Positions 19,845-28,755 of a stretch of DNA of 64,000 nucleotides are shown piece by piece. Every line of letters starts with the position of its first letter. Position 1 is the first letter of the stretch. Where the stretch lies: NCBI RefSeq assembly GCF_004022265.1, contig NZ_SAVB01000001.1, positions 236,986 through 300,985 of the forward strand, written 5' to 3'. The position numbers were made by a program, and so were the translations under genes. This DNA comes from Paenirhodobacter ferrireducens (lineage in GTDB: Bacteria > Pseudomonadota > Alphaproteobacteria > Rhodobacterales > Rhodobacteraceae). The notes under the pieces were generated by a model, which was given only the letters and a program-made list of their open reading frames with translations, had not been told where the DNA came from and made no database searches.

Positions 19845-20965
19845 GCCTGGGTCTCCCGCCGCGGACAGAGCTTGCGCGGGCGTCCGGCCCACCACAGGAC
19901 CGCCGCCGAGGCCACCGCGCCGATGCCCGCGGGCAGATAGGCGAGCGCCCAGAGCTCGGGCCGGCCGCGCATCGTGCTGTCGACGGCATTGGTCAGGAAC
20001 TGCAGCACGATCAGCCCGACGATGGCGAGCGCGATCTGCCGCCACATGCCAAAGCGCGAGAACCCGCCGAGCATCAGCGCGGCAAAACCGAGCACCGCCG
20101 CCGCCGGCGCCAGCAGCGGCTGTGCCATCCGGTCGTTCAGGATCTGCCAGGCCTCGGCGGCGGTGCCGCCGGTCTCGGCCAGAAGATCGGCCGAGGGCGC
20201 GATCAGCTGCCAGCTCGGCACCTCGTCCCAGCTCGTCACCCCTTTCACCGGCGCCCCGATCAGCGCGCCGATGTCATAGGTGAAATCCGAGAAGCGGGTG
20301 ACGGCGAGGCTGTGGTCGCTCAGCCGCAGGGTCTGCGCCATGCCGTCGAACATGATCAGCTTCGGACCGCTGTCCGAGCGCACGATCAGCGCCTTGTCGG
20401 CGGTATAGGTGGTGCGCTGCGTCTTCGAGCGGGCGTCGACCAGATAGGGGTCGAGCAGCTCGCCGAGGTCGGAGATCTGCCGGATGTAGATCGTCACCCC
20501 GTCGACCGGGTGCTGGAAGCTGCCCTCGGTCAGGAAGCGGGCGGTGACGTTCTCATTGATCTGCGCCTGACGCGCGGCCAGCTGGCTGCGCGAGACCGGC
20601 ACCAGAACATGCACCAGCACCATCATCAGAGCCGCGACGATCAGCCCGAACACCGCGACCGGGCGGGAGAGCCGCCAGGGCGAGGCGCCGGTGGCCTGCA
20701 TCACCACGAATTCGCTGTCGGCGCTGAGCCGGTTGACCGCGTAGATCGTCGCCGCGAAGGCCGCGACCGGCAGCACCAGGCGGATGACGTTCGGCAGGGT
20801 CAGCGCGGTGAACTCCAGCACCACCCAGGCGGTCTGGCCGTCCGAGATCAGCTTGTCGAACAGCAGCACGGCCCGGTTCACCCAATAGACCGAGACCAGG
20901 ATCAGCGCGAAGAATCCGAACAGCGCCATCAGCTGGGACAGCAGATATCGGTCCAGTCTCGTCAC
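19841..20965 (-). CDS. lptF: LPS export ABC transporter permease LptF
   Basis: Partner of LptG in the exporter. 374 residues, six TM segments in two groups and a central periplasmic domain; N-terminus TRLDRYLLSQLMALFGFF is typical. The start is GTG in either case: 20965 (chosen, with GGGGGT about six bases before) or 20971. It is the first gene of the lptF-lptG-lptD series and is divergent from pepA. Confidence 0.92.
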   Translation of the reverse strand: MTRLDRYLLSQLMALFGFFALILVSVYWVNRAVLLFDKLISDGQTAWVVLEFTALTLPNVIRLVLPVAAFAATIYAVNRLSADSEFVVMQATGASPWRLSRPVAVFGLIVAALMMVLVHVLVPVSRSQLAARQAQINENVTARFLTEGSFQHPVDGVTIYIRQISDLGELLDPYLVDARSKTQRTTYTADKALIVRSDSGPKLIMFDGMAQTLRLSDHSLAVTRFSDFTYDIGALIGAPVKGVTSWDEVPSWQLIAPSADLLAETGGTAAEAWQILNDRMAQPLLAPAAAVLGFAALMLGGFSRFGMWRQIALAIVGLIVLQFLTNAVDSTMRGRPELWALAYLPAGIGAVASAAVLWWAGRPRKLCPRRETQA

Positions 20966-21094
20966 GCGCACCCCCGGCAGTTTCGCTCTGTCTATCCCGT
21001 CGGCGGGCCGCGCGAAAGCCCCGCCTCCCGCGGCTTTTCATTTTCCGCCGAGGCCGCTAGGCTTTGCGCCGATCACCCTTTCGAGAGAGCCGCC

Positions 21095-22588
21095 ATGACC
21101 CATCCCGTCGCCATCCGTTTCAGCGAATCTGATCTCGACGCGCTGGCCGCGCGGGAGGGGCGCATCGCGCTTGTCGTCGCGCCCGAGGCGGGGCGCTCGC
21201 CCGCCGCGCGGCGGATCGAGCGGCTGACCCGCGGTGCGCTTGGCCGGGCGCTCGCCTCCGAGGCCTGGGACAAGCTGAAGGCGGGCGAGTCGATGGAGCT
21301 CGCCTGGCCCTCGGGTCTTGCCTGCGAGGCGCTGCAGCTGGTGAAGCTTGCCCGCCGCGCGCCGGTCGCCACCGCGCGCAAGGCCGGCGCGGCGATCGGG
21401 CGCGCCCTTGGCGGCGCCGATCTGCTGGTGCTGGCCGAGAACCACCCGCGCGCGGCCGAGATCGCCTTCGGCCTTGCGCTGCGCGCCTATCGCTTCGATT
21501 ACCGCAGCGAGGAGCGCAAGCCCTTCGGCGCGGTCGAGATGATGGTGGCGAAGCCCGAGGCGGTGGCGGCCGAGGCGGCACCGCATGCGGCGCTGGCCGA
21601 GGGTATCTTCTTCACCCGCGATCTGGTGAACGAGCCCGCCAATATCCTGACCACCGACGATTTCGCGGCGCGCCTCGCCGCGATGCAGGAGCTCGGCCTC
21701 GACGTGCAGATCCTCGAGGAGGACGAGCTTGCCGCGCTTGGCATGCGGGCGCTGCTGGCCGTGGGGCAGGGCTCGGACAGCCCCTCGAAGGTGGTGGTGA
21801 TGCGCTGGACGGGCCTGCAGCCCGCCGAGGACGAGAACGGCGAGGCGCTCGAGGTGCCGCCGCTCGCCCTTGTCGGCAAGGGCGTGTGCTTCGACAGCGG
21901 TGGCATCTCGCTCAAGCCCGGCGCGGGCATGGAGGAGATGACGATGGACATGGGCGGAGCGGCGGTCGTCGCCGGCGTGATGCGCACGCTCGCCCTGCGC
22001 AACGCCCCGGTGAATGTCGTGGGGCTTGTGGGCCTGGTCGAGAACATGCCCGACGGTCGCGCACAGCGTCCGGGCGACATCGTGAAATCGATGAAGGGCG
22101 ACACGATCGAGGTGATCAACACCGATGCCGAGGGGCGGATGGTGCTGGCCGATGTGCTGTGGCACGCCCAGCAGGAATTCCGTCCCTCGGCGGTGATCGA
22201 CCTTGCGACGCTCACGGGCGCGATCATCGTCGCGCTCGGCCACGAGAATGCCGGCGTCTTCTCGAACGACGACCGGCTGGCGGACGATCTGCTGAAGGCG
22301 GCGGCGGCCGAGGGCGAGGGCGCCTGGCGGATGCCTCTGGCACCGGCCTATGACGCGCTCATCACCTCGCGCCTTGCCGACATCAAGAACACCGGCGGCC
22401 GACATGGCGGCGCGATCACCGCGGCGGCCTTCCTGAAGAAGTTCATCGCCGAGGGCACGCCCTGGTGCCACATCGACATCGCGGGCGTCGCTCTGCCGCC
22501 GAAGGAGACGGTGCTGGCGCCGAAGGGCCCGACCGGCTGGGGCGTGATGGCGCTCGACCGGCTGATCCGCGACCGGTTCGAGGCGTAA
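21095..22588 (+). CDS. pepA: leucyl aminopeptidase (M17)
   Basis: A 497-residue cytosolic zinc/manganese aminopeptidase. The C-terminal catalytic domain shows VGKGVCFDSGGISLKP (metal Lys and Asp), NTDAEGR at 342-348 and the final metal/substrate-binding stretch. The start MTHPVAIRFSESD begins the M17 N-terminal domain. Divergence from lptF is the usual order in alphaproteobacteria, and holC follows one base after the stop. Confidence 0.95.
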   Translation: MTHPVAIRFSESDLDALAAREGRIALVVAPEAGRSPAARRIERLTRGALGRALASEAWDKLKAGESMELAWPSGLACEALQLVKLARRAPVATARKAGAAIGRALGGADLLVLAENHPRAAEIAFGLALRAYRFDYRSEERKPFGAVEMMVAKPEAVAAEAAPHAALAEGIFFTRDLVNEPANILTTDDFAARLAAMQELGLDVQILEEDELAALGMRALLAVGQGSDSPSKVVVMRWTGLQPAEDENGEALEVPPLALVGKGVCFDSGGISLKPGAGMEEMTMDMGGAAVVAGVMRTLALRNAPVNVVGLVGLVENMPDGRAQRPGDIVKSMKGDTIEVINTDAEGRMVLADVLWHAQQEFRPSAVIDLATLTGAIIVALGHENAGVFSNDDRLADDLLKAAAAEGEGAWRMPLAPAYDALITSRLADIKNTGGRHGGAITAAAFLKKFIAEGTPWCHIDIAGVALPPKETVLAPKGPTGWGVMALDRLIRDRFEA

Positions 22589-22589
22589 G

Positions 22590-23042
22590 GTGCCCGCGCT
22601 CTTCTACCATGTCACGCAATCGCCGGTGGAAGAGGTGGTGGAAAGCCTGTTGCCGCGCGCCCTTGCGCAGGGCTGGACGGTCGAGCTGCGCGGCACCGAT
22701 CCCGAACGGATGGACTGGCTCGACCAGCGGCTCTGGCTTGGCGGTGACGAAAGTTTCCTTCCGCACGGGCTGGCGGGCGGGCCGCATGACGCGTTGCAGC
22801 CGGTGCTGCTGACGGTGAGCCCCGCCCCGGCGGGGCGCGACGCGATCATGGCGATCGACGGCGCCGAGGTCACCCCGGCCGAGGTCGGATCAGTGCAGCG
22901 GGTCTGGATCCTGTTCGACGGGCGCGACGAGCGCGCCGTGGCGCGGGCGCGCGAGCAGTGGAAGGCGCTCACCGCCGCCAGTGTCACCGCACAATACTGG
23001 AGCGAGGAATCGGGCCGCTGGGAGAAGAAGGCCGAGCGCTAG
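22590..23042 (+). CDS. holC: DNA polymerase III chi subunit
   Basis: A 150-residue HolC that links the clamp loader to single-strand-binding protein. Family features: FYHVTQSPVEEVVESLLPRAL at the N-terminus, LWLGGDESFLPHG and the C-terminal FDGRDERAVARAREQWK. GTG start one base after the pepA stop (TAAGGTG), so it is probably translated by coupling. The stop codon is directly followed by the stop of the convergent DUF2270 gene, with no spacer. Confidence 0.94.
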   Translation: MPALFYHVTQSPVEEVVESLLPRALAQGWTVELRGTDPERMDWLDQRLWLGGDESFLPHGLAGGPHDALQPVLLTVSPAPAGRDAIMAIDGAEVTPAEVGSVQRVWILFDGRDERAVARAREQWKALTAASVTAQYWSEESGRWEKKAER

Positions 23043-23720
23043 CTAGCCCATGCCGCTCTCGCCCGCACGCCCCGCGGCGCGGCGGCGGTCGTCCCAGGCG
23101 CTCGCCACCGCCGCCAGCGCCCAGCTCAGCACGTAAAGACAGCCCATGACGATCACGATCCGCCCGTCGACCGGACCGATCGCCGCGCGCTCGTAAAGCT
23201 CGCGCGCCGAGGTCAGCGGCCCGGGGTGGACCATCAGCTTGCCGGCATAGGCGGCGCTCTGGATCAGCAGGATCCAGATGTAATTGCGCCGGATCCGCCG
23301 TCCGACCGCCACCCGCATCGGCACGTGATAGCGCGGAAAGCGGTAATCCTCGGCCAGAACGGTCTGCCAGCCGGTCTCCAGATGCTGCTCGCCATCGGTC
23401 AGCAGCGGCGCGAAGAAATGCCGCTCCATCCAGCGACAGCGCGCCCGCCAGACGTTGAAATAGCGATAGCGCCGCGCCTCGAGCATCAGGAAGAAGACGA
23501 TCAGGATGCCGACGAGGATCAGCGGCAGCGGCGAGGCGGCGGGCGAGGCGAAGGAGATCGACAGCGCAATGCCGAGGGTCACCACCGACCAGTTCGTCGT
23601 GGTGTCGAGCCGTGTGCGCCAGATCGTCGAGCGGTAGACCTCGCCGCGGTAGAGATGCGCCACCGCGCCGAGCTCGCCGGTATCGAACCTGGTGCGCCGA
23701 TCCTCCTCGTCTCGCGCCAT
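23043..23720 (-). CDS. DUF2270 inner-membrane protein
   Basis: A 225-residue protein of the DUF2270 family. Two hydrophobic helices in the first half (about 45-85, with [21 protein letters not shown]) and two near the C-terminus (about 155-210) flank a conserved soluble part ([19 protein letters not shown], then [17 protein letters not shown]). Function unknown to me. The start MARDEEDRR is preceded by GAGG; ten further codons upstream are possible but unlikely. Confidence 0.85.
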   Translation of the reverse strand: MARDEEDRRTRFDTGELGAVAHLYRGEVYRSTIWRTRLDTTTNWSVVTLGIALSISFASPAASPLPLILVGILIVFFLMLEARRYRYFNVWRARCRWMERHFFAPLLTDGEQHLETGWQTVLAEDYRFPRYHVPMRVAVGRRIRRNYIWILLIQSAAYAGKLMVHPGPLTSARELYERAAIGPVDGRIVIVMGCLYVLSWALAAVASAWDDRRRAAGRAGESGMG

Positions 23721-23845
23721 CTGCCTCACTCCCCAAGGCCAGACTGGCACGCTGCCCCTGCGTCAGGCAAGGGGTTTGCCGCGCGCCGCCCACCTTTCCA
23801 AGGCGGCGCTTTCGCGCTACACCCCGCCGGCAAAGGAGCGCCCGG

Positions 23846-24976
23846 ATGACCGAGAAATTCAGCTTCACCCTCCACGCCACCGACGGCAAGGCCCGCACCG
23901 GCGTGATCCATACCCCGCGCGGCGAGATCCGCACCCCGGCCTTCATGCCGGTCGGCACCGCGGGTACGGTGAAGGCGATGATGCCCGAAAGCGTCGCCGC
24001 GACCGGCGCCGACATCTTGCTGGGCAACACCTATCACCTGATGCTGCGACCGACGGCCGAGCGCATCGACCGGCTCGGCGGGCTGCACAGGTTCATGAAC
24101 TGGCCGAAGCCGATCCTGACCGACTCGGGCGGCTTTCAGGTGATGAGCCTCTCGGGCCTGCGCAAGCTGACCGAGGAGGGGGTGACCTTCGCCAGCCATG
24201 TCGACGGCTCGAAGCATTTCCTCAGCCCCGAGCGCTCGATGGAGATCCAGCGGCTTCTGGGCTCGGACATCGTGATGGCCTTCGACGAATGCCCGGCGCT
24301 GCCCGCCGACGAGACCCGCGTGGCCGAGAGCATGCGGCTGAGCATGCGCTGGGCCGAGCGGTCGCGCGACGCCTTCGGCGACCGGCCGGGGCATGCGCTT
24401 TTCGGCATCATGCAAGGTGGCGTGACGCCTGAACTTCGCGCCGAAAGTGCCGAGAAACTCACGGAAATCGGCTTTGACGGCTATGCCGTCGGCGGCCTTG
24501 CCGTGGGCGAGGGGCAAGAGGCGATGTTCGGCGTTCTCGACTATGCGCCGGGCTTCCTGCCCGAGGACCGGCCGCGCTATCTGATGGGCGTGGGCAAGCC
24601 CGACGACATCGTCGGCGCGGTCGAGCGCGGCATCGACATGATGGATTGCGTGCTGCCCTCGCGCTCGGGGCGCACCGGCCAGGCCTGGACCCGGCGCGGT
24701 CAGGTGAACATCAAGAACGCGCGGCACATGGACGACCCGCGGCCGCTCGACGAGCACTGCAGCTGCCCGGCCTGCCGCAATTATTCCCGCGCCTATCTGC
24801 ACCACGTCTTCCGCGCCGGCGAGATGATCTCGGGCATGCTGCTGACCTGGCACAACCTGCACTATTATCAGGAGCTGATGCAGGGCCTGCGCGACGCGAT
24901 CGCGGCGGGGCGTCTGTCGGCCTTCGTGGCCGAGTTCCACGCCCTGCGTGCCGAGGGCGACATCGAGCCGCTCTGA
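23846..24976 (+). CDS. tgt: tRNA-guanine transglycosylase
   Basis: Exchanges G34 for preQ1 in tRNAs with GUN anticodons, on the way to queuosine. The 376-residue protein has GTAGTVKAM, the catalytic Asp in [12 protein letters not shown], the nucleophilic Asp in [10 protein letters not shown] and the zinc site C-x-C-x2-C...H in [24 protein letters not shown] stands before the chosen ATG. Confidence 0.97.
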   Translation: MTEKFSFTLHATDGKARTGVIHTPRGEIRTPAFMPVGTAGTVKAMMPESVAATGADILLGNTYHLMLRPTAERIDRLGGLHRFMNWPKPILTDSGGFQVMSLSGLRKLTEEGVTFASHVDGSKHFLSPERSMEIQRLLGSDIVMAFDECPALPADETRVAESMRLSMRWAERSRDAFGDRPGHALFGIMQGGVTPELRAESAEKLTEIGFDGYAVGGLAVGEGQEAMFGVLDYAPGFLPEDRPRYLMGVGKPDDIVGAVERGIDMMDCVLPSRSGRTGQAWTRRGQVNIKNARHMDDPRPLDEHCSCPACRNYSRAYLHHVFRAGEMISGMLLTWHNLHYYQELMQGLRDAIAAGRLSAFVAEFHALRAEGDIEPL

Positions 24977-24977
24977 G

Positions 24978-25622
24978 TCAGTGCGCGGCCACCAGCAGCA
25001 CCGCGGCGTAATGCACCGCCGCGGCCGCGAGCACATGGCCATGCCAGATCGCGCGCGAAAACGGGATGCGGTCGAGCTGATAGAAGATCGTGCCGAGCGT
25101 GTAGATCAGGCCGCCCGCGCCCAGCAGGATCAGGACGGCGAGCGGCAGCGCCTGAAGAAGCGGCCAGATCGCGACGATGCCGAGCCAGCCCATGGCGAGG
25201 TAGAGCACGAATCCCGCCCGCTCGAAGCGGTGGAAGAACCCGAGCTTCATCACCATGCCGAGGGCCGCCAGCGCCCAGATCGCCGCGGTCAGCCACAGCC
25301 CGGCCTGCCCGCCCAGCCCGATCAGCGCCATCGGCGTGTAGGTGCCGGCGATCAGCAGGTAGATCGCGGCATGGTCGAAGCGGCGCAGCACGGCGCGGGT
25401 CTTCGCATGCAGCGTCATGTTGTAGCCCGCCGAGAAGCCGAACGAGGCGAGCAACCCCACCGCATAGACGACAAGCGGCCAGATCCGCCCGGGCTCGGCG
25501 GTCAGCGCCGCCCAGACGATCAGCGCGCTCACCCCGGCGACGGCGGCGATCACGCCTAGAACATGCATCACGCCATCGGCGAAATGTTCGGCAAAGGAAT
25601 GGGCGAGGGTATGGCGGGTCAT
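24978..25622 (-). CDS. hemolysin III family (TrhA/PAQR) membrane protein
   Basis: A 214-residue protein with seven predicted TM helices. PAQR-type metal-site residues are visible: His in HSFAEHFADGVMH, Asp-His in RRFDHAAIYLLIAGTYTP and the HGHVLAAAAVH pair near the C-terminus. Related proteins affect membrane lipid homeostasis; the hemolysin name is historical. It is convergent with tgt, with one base between stop codons. Confidence 0.9.
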   Translation of the reverse strand: MTRHTLAHSFAEHFADGVMHVLGVIAAVAGVSALIVWAALTAEPGRIWPLVVYAVGLLASFGFSAGYNMTLHAKTRAVLRRFDHAAIYLLIAGTYTPMALIGLGGQAGLWLTAAIWALAALGMVMKLGFFHRFERAGFVLYLAMGWLGIVAIWPLLQALPLAVLILLGAGGLIYTLGTIFYQLDRIPFSRAIWHGHVLAAAAVHYAAVLLVAAH

Positions 25623-25731
25623 GGTCGTCTCCGGGGGATGGCGCATCCTATCAGGACGAAGCCTGCCACACCAATCACGACGCTGCGTGACATCGCGCCG
25701 ATCGGCAAGGCCCCGCGCAGCGCGGCCCCGG

Positions 25732-25800
25732 CTTTCTCCTTGGCCGAAATACCTCGGGGGTGAATTCGGCGCAGCCGAAGAGGGGGCAGCGCCCCCTCAG
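25732..25800 (-). repeat. 3' intergenic element, copy 3
   Basis: Plus strand AAATACCTCGGGGGT (25747-25761), hairpin TTCGGC-GCA-GCCGAA and GGGGGC-AGC-GCCCCC, matching copy 1 except for compensating changes in the first stem (TTGGC/GCCAA there). The element reaches into the stop codon region of the minus-strand kinase gene. Confidence 0.7.
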
Positions 25801-26492
25801 CCTGCCACAACCAGATCGGCGGCCCGGTTCTCCTGCCGCAGGATCCGCCCGTTCGGCAGGTCGTTCTCCTCGACGCGGCGGCGCGCCTCGGCCTCGGGCA
25901 GGGCCTGCCAGCGCAGAAGCAGCCGGCGTCGCAGCTCGGCCTCGGGCACCGAGAGCCGGATCGTCAGATCGAAGAGCGGGTAAAGCTCGCGCCAGTCCGG
26001 GCGGGTCAGCAGCAGGTAATTGCCCTCGACGAGCACGAAACGCGCGGCTGCCGGCACGGTCTCGGCCGCCGGCACCACCGTATCCGCCGCGCGGTCGAAG
26101 CCCGGCACGGCGACTTCGCCGCCCGATTTCAACGCCGCAAGTGTCGTTGCAAGCGCCGCGACGTCGAAGGTCTCGGGCGCGCCCTTGCGGGGCAAAAGCC
26201 CGCGCGCGGCCAGCCCTTCGTTTGGCAGGTGAAAGCCGTCCATCGCCACCACTGCGGCCGATCCCGGCGCGCGCGCGTTCAGCTCGGCCGCGATCTCGGT
26301 CGCAAGCCGCGACTTGCCGGCCCCGGGCGCGCCGGCGATCGCGATCAGATTGCGCGCGCCGTCAAGCTGGCGGATATGGCCGGCCAGATCGCCGCGGTCG
26401 GCGCGCAGCTCGCTTGCCATGAAGGCCCCGACATCGCCCATCGGCCCGTCGGAATTGCCCAGCCAGAACTCGCCCGCCTCGCTCTCGCGCAT
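25797..26492 (-). CDS. P-loop nucleoside/sugar kinase-like protein
   Basis: A 231-residue P-loop protein of the phosphoribulokinase/uridine kinase-like group often annotated as nucleoside/nucleotide kinase family (FrcK/YggC-like). Walker A is GAPGAGKSR near residues 54-62; AMDGFHLPNEGL and LVEGNYLLL are the other conserved blocks. The first 24 residues look unlike the family, so the start may be the ATG at 26420, giving 207 residues; neither start has a clear ribosome-binding site. It follows the ThiE-like gene by 3 bp. Substrate unknown. Confidence 0.8.
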   Translation of the reverse strand: MRESEAGEFWLGNSDGPMGDVGAFMASELRADRGDLAGHIRQLDGARNLIAIAGAPGAGKSRLATEIAAELNARAPGSAAVVAMDGFHLPNEGLAARGLLPRKGAPETFDVAALATTLAALKSGGEVAVPGFDRAADTVVPAAETVPAAARFVLVEGNYLLLTRPDWRELYPLFDLTIRLSVPEAELRRRLLLRWQALPEAEARRRVEENDLPNGRILRQENRAADLVVAG

Positions 26493-26495
26493 GGC

Positions 26496-27113
26496 TCAGC
26501 CCATCGCCGCGACAAGCCGGGCCAGCGCCGCGACCGGATCGTCGCTGCTCCAGATCTCCTCGCCGATGCCGAAGAAATCGGTCACCGGGGCCAGATCGCG
26601 CACCAGCTCCTCGGTCAGCGCGCCCTCGGCCACCACCGGCACCTCGATCATCTCGCTCCACCAGGCGAAGAGGTCGCGCTCGGCCCGCGTGCCGTGGCCC
26701 AGCCCGGTCTCGCCCACGGGGCCGAAGACGACGTAATCGGCGCCGGCCTCGCCCGCGCCCATGCCGTCATGTTTCGACGCACCGCAGAAGCTGCCGACGA
26801 TCGCGTCGGGGCCAAGCGCCTTGCGCGCGGCGCGGACCGAACGCGCGCCGTCGCTCAGGTGCACGCCGTCAAGGCCCTGCCGCTCGACCAGCTGGATGTG
26901 ATCCTCGATCACCAGTGCCACGTCATGTTCGTGCGCCACAAGCCGCACGGCATCGGCGGCGCGCATCACCGCATCTTCGTCGCGGCTGGCGAGTGCGAGG
27001 CGGATGCAGGCCACCTCCTGCGCAGCGAGCACCCGCGACAGCGTCTGCGGGAAGATGTCGAGATCGAAGCTCGGCGGGGTGAGCAGGTAGATCTGCGGGC
27101 GGTCCTCGGCCAT
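26496..27113 (-). CDS. thiamine-phosphate synthase-like protein (ThiE/TenI fold)
   Basis: A 205-residue TIM-barrel protein of the ThiE family, which joins the thiazole and pyrimidine halves of thiamine. The motif GADYVVFGPV and the N-terminal YLLTPP are conserved, but the pyrimidine-phosphate region reads GVHLSDGARS, without the GQ-D pattern of genuine ThiE. It may be a divergent ThiE or a TenI-type or unrelated enzyme. No TPP riboswitch is visible upstream and no other thi gene is near; it is coupled to a P-loop kinase gene. Confidence 0.75.
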   Translation of the reverse strand: MAEDRPQIYLLTPPSFDLDIFPQTLSRVLAAQEVACIRLALASRDEDAVMRAADAVRLVAHEHDVALVIEDHIQLVERQGLDGVHLSDGARSVRAARKALGPDAIVGSFCGASKHDGMGAGEAGADYVVFGPVGETGLGHGTRAERDLFAWWSEMIEVPVVAEGALTEELVRDLAPVTDFFGIGEEIWSSDDPVAALARLVAAMG

Positions 27114-27238
27114 GACGCCTCCTGAAAATCGCGTTTCGCGCCTTCTAGCGCAGCGCAGGGGCCGAGGCCAGAGGGGTTGCGGCGCGGGGCCTGCGGGGCT
27201 AGGACGGCGCGCGAAAAGGCCCCCCGAAAGGACCCCCG

Positions 27239-27991
27239 ATGACCGATCCCGACGACAGCCTGATCCGCAACCCCGTTTTCGTGCTGGTGCGCCCGCAGAT
27301 GGGCGAGAACATCGGCGCGGCGGCGCGCGCGATGCTGAACTTCTCCTTCGCCTCGCTTCGGATGGTCGCGCCGCGCGACGGCTGGCCGAACCCGAAGGCC
27401 GTGGCCACTGCCTCGGGTGCGGCGACGAAGGTGCTCGACCATGCCGGCGTCTTCGACGACACCGGGGCGGCGATCGCGGATTGCGATTTCGTCTTCGCCA
27501 CCACCGCGCGCGGGCGCGAGCTGACGAAGCCGATCTACACCCCCGAGGCGGCGATGGCCGAGGCGCGGGCGCGGATGGCGGCGGGGCAGAAGATCGCGGT
27601 GCTCTTCGGGCCCGAGCGCACCGGGCTCGAGAATGACGACATCGCGCGGGCGAATGCGATCATCACCGTGCCGGTGAACCCGGTGTTCTTCTCGCTCAAC
27701 CTCGCGCAGGCGGTGCTGCTGATGGCCTATGAGCTGTCGCGGCAGGAAAGCTCGGCCGCGCCGGTCGCCCCGGGGCTTGCCGGCACCGAGGTGGCAAGCG
27801 CCCTCGATGTCGAGAAGCTGGGCGATCATTACGAGGAGGTGCTCGAGCAGGCGGGGTTCTTCTTCCCGGCCGACAAGGGCCCGATGATGAAGCGCAACCT
27901 GCGCAACATGTGGTCGCGCTTCGGGCTGACGCGGGCCGATGTGCAGATCCTGCACGGCATGCTGCGGCAGATCATCCGCCGCCGCGACTGA
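27239..27991 (+). CDS. trmJ: tRNA 2'-O-methyltransferase TrmJ-like (SPOUT)
   Basis: A 250-residue SPOUT methyltransferase of the TrmH/TrmJ group, which methylates the ribose of tRNA position 32. Conserved: VLVRPQMGENIGAAARAM (motif 1), VLFGPERTGLENDDI (motif 2) and VNPVFFSLNLAQAVLLMAYE (motif 3, knot). A C-terminal helical extension of about 80 residues, typical of TrmJ, is present. AAAGGACC precedes the ATG. Confidence 0.88.
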   Translation: MTDPDDSLIRNPVFVLVRPQMGENIGAAARAMLNFSFASLRMVAPRDGWPNPKAVATASGAATKVLDHAGVFDDTGAAIADCDFVFATTARGRELTKPIYTPEAAMAEARARMAAGQKIAVLFGPERTGLENDDIARANAIITVPVNPVFFSLNLAQAVLLMAYELSRQESSAAPVAPGLAGTEVASALDVEKLGDHYEEVLEQAGFFFPADKGPMMKRNLRNMWSRFGLTRADVQILHGMLRQIIRRRD

Positions 27992-28029
27992 GGCTTGCGG
28001 GCCGGCGCGCGCCCGGCCATCCTGCCCCG

Positions 28030-28740
28030 ATGTGGCGGGCGATGCGCATTTCCCTTCTGGCCCTCGCGCTTGGCGCGGGGCTCGGCCTTGCGGCGCTGCT
28101 GGCGTTTCTGCCGGCATTGCGCGGGGCGGCCTGTCCGCGGTGCTTTGGGCTCGACCCCGCGGGCGCCGGGCTCTGGGTCGAGGCTTCGATGCCGGCCCAT
28201 GCCCGTGTGGCGCTTGCGGCCGAGGTCCGCGCTGCGCGCGCCCGCATCGCCGCCTTCTACGGCGCGCCGCGCGCCCATCTGCGGCTGATCGCCTGTGAAA
28301 GCGCCGCCTGCGACCGCCGCCTTGGCGGGCGGGGGGCGGCGGCGGTGACCTATTCGCTCGGGCCCGTCTCGGTGGTGCGGCTTGCGCCGCGCGGGCTGTC
28401 GGCCACGGTTCTCACCCACGAGCTTGCCCATGCCGAGACCCATGCCCAGCTTGGTCTTCGGGGGCAGCTTGGCGGGCGGTTGCCGACCTGGTTCGACGAG
28501 GGGCTGTCGGTGGTGATCTCGGACGACCGGCGCTACCTCGGACCGGGGCAGGGGGCTGTACGTTGCCGCCGCACCCCACGCGCCGATCTGCCCGAGACCC
28601 CTTTCGACTGGGCCCCGCTTGCCGCGCGTGACCCTGGGCTTTACGCCGAGGCGGGCTGTGCGGTGCTGCGCTGGCTGGCGGACGAGGGCGGGGCCGCGGG
28701 GCTGCGCGCCCGCTTTGCGGCGGGGGCGGCGCTGCCCTGA
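28030..28740 (+). CDS. membrane-anchored gluzincin-like metallopeptidase candidate
   Basis: A 236-residue protein I cannot name. One N-terminal hydrophobic segment (residues about 6-27) and a Cys-x2-Cys just after it place the rest outside the inner membrane. HELAH at 130-134 followed by WFDEG at 154-158 matches the HExxH...E arrangement of gluzincin (MA-clan) zinc peptidases, with Glu157 as third ligand. Cys pairs (C35/C38, later CESAAC) suggest disulfides. The ATG at 28042 is an alternative start. Peptidase activity is inferred from motif only. Confidence 0.7.
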   Translation: MWRAMRISLLALALGAGLGLAALLAFLPALRGAACPRCFGLDPAGAGLWVEASMPAHARVALAAEVRAARARIAAFYGAPRAHLRLIACESAACDRRLGGRGAAAVTYSLGPVSVVRLAPRGLSATVLTHELAHAETHAQLGLRGQLGGRLPTWFDEGLSVVISDDRRYLGPGQGAVRCRRTPRADLPETPFDWAPLAARDPGLYAEAGCAVLRWLADEGGAAGLRARFAAGAALP

Positions 28741-28755
28741 AGGGACGGGCGCGGG

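Noticed and set aside
26420..26492. Certain 5' end for the P-loop kinase gene
   Set aside because: Neither ATG has a convincing ribosome-binding site, so the longer form is listed with the alternative noted rather than claimed.
27114..27238. TPP riboswitch before the ThiE-like gene
   Set aside because: The conserved CTGAGA and ACCTGA-type blocks are absent in the correct order.
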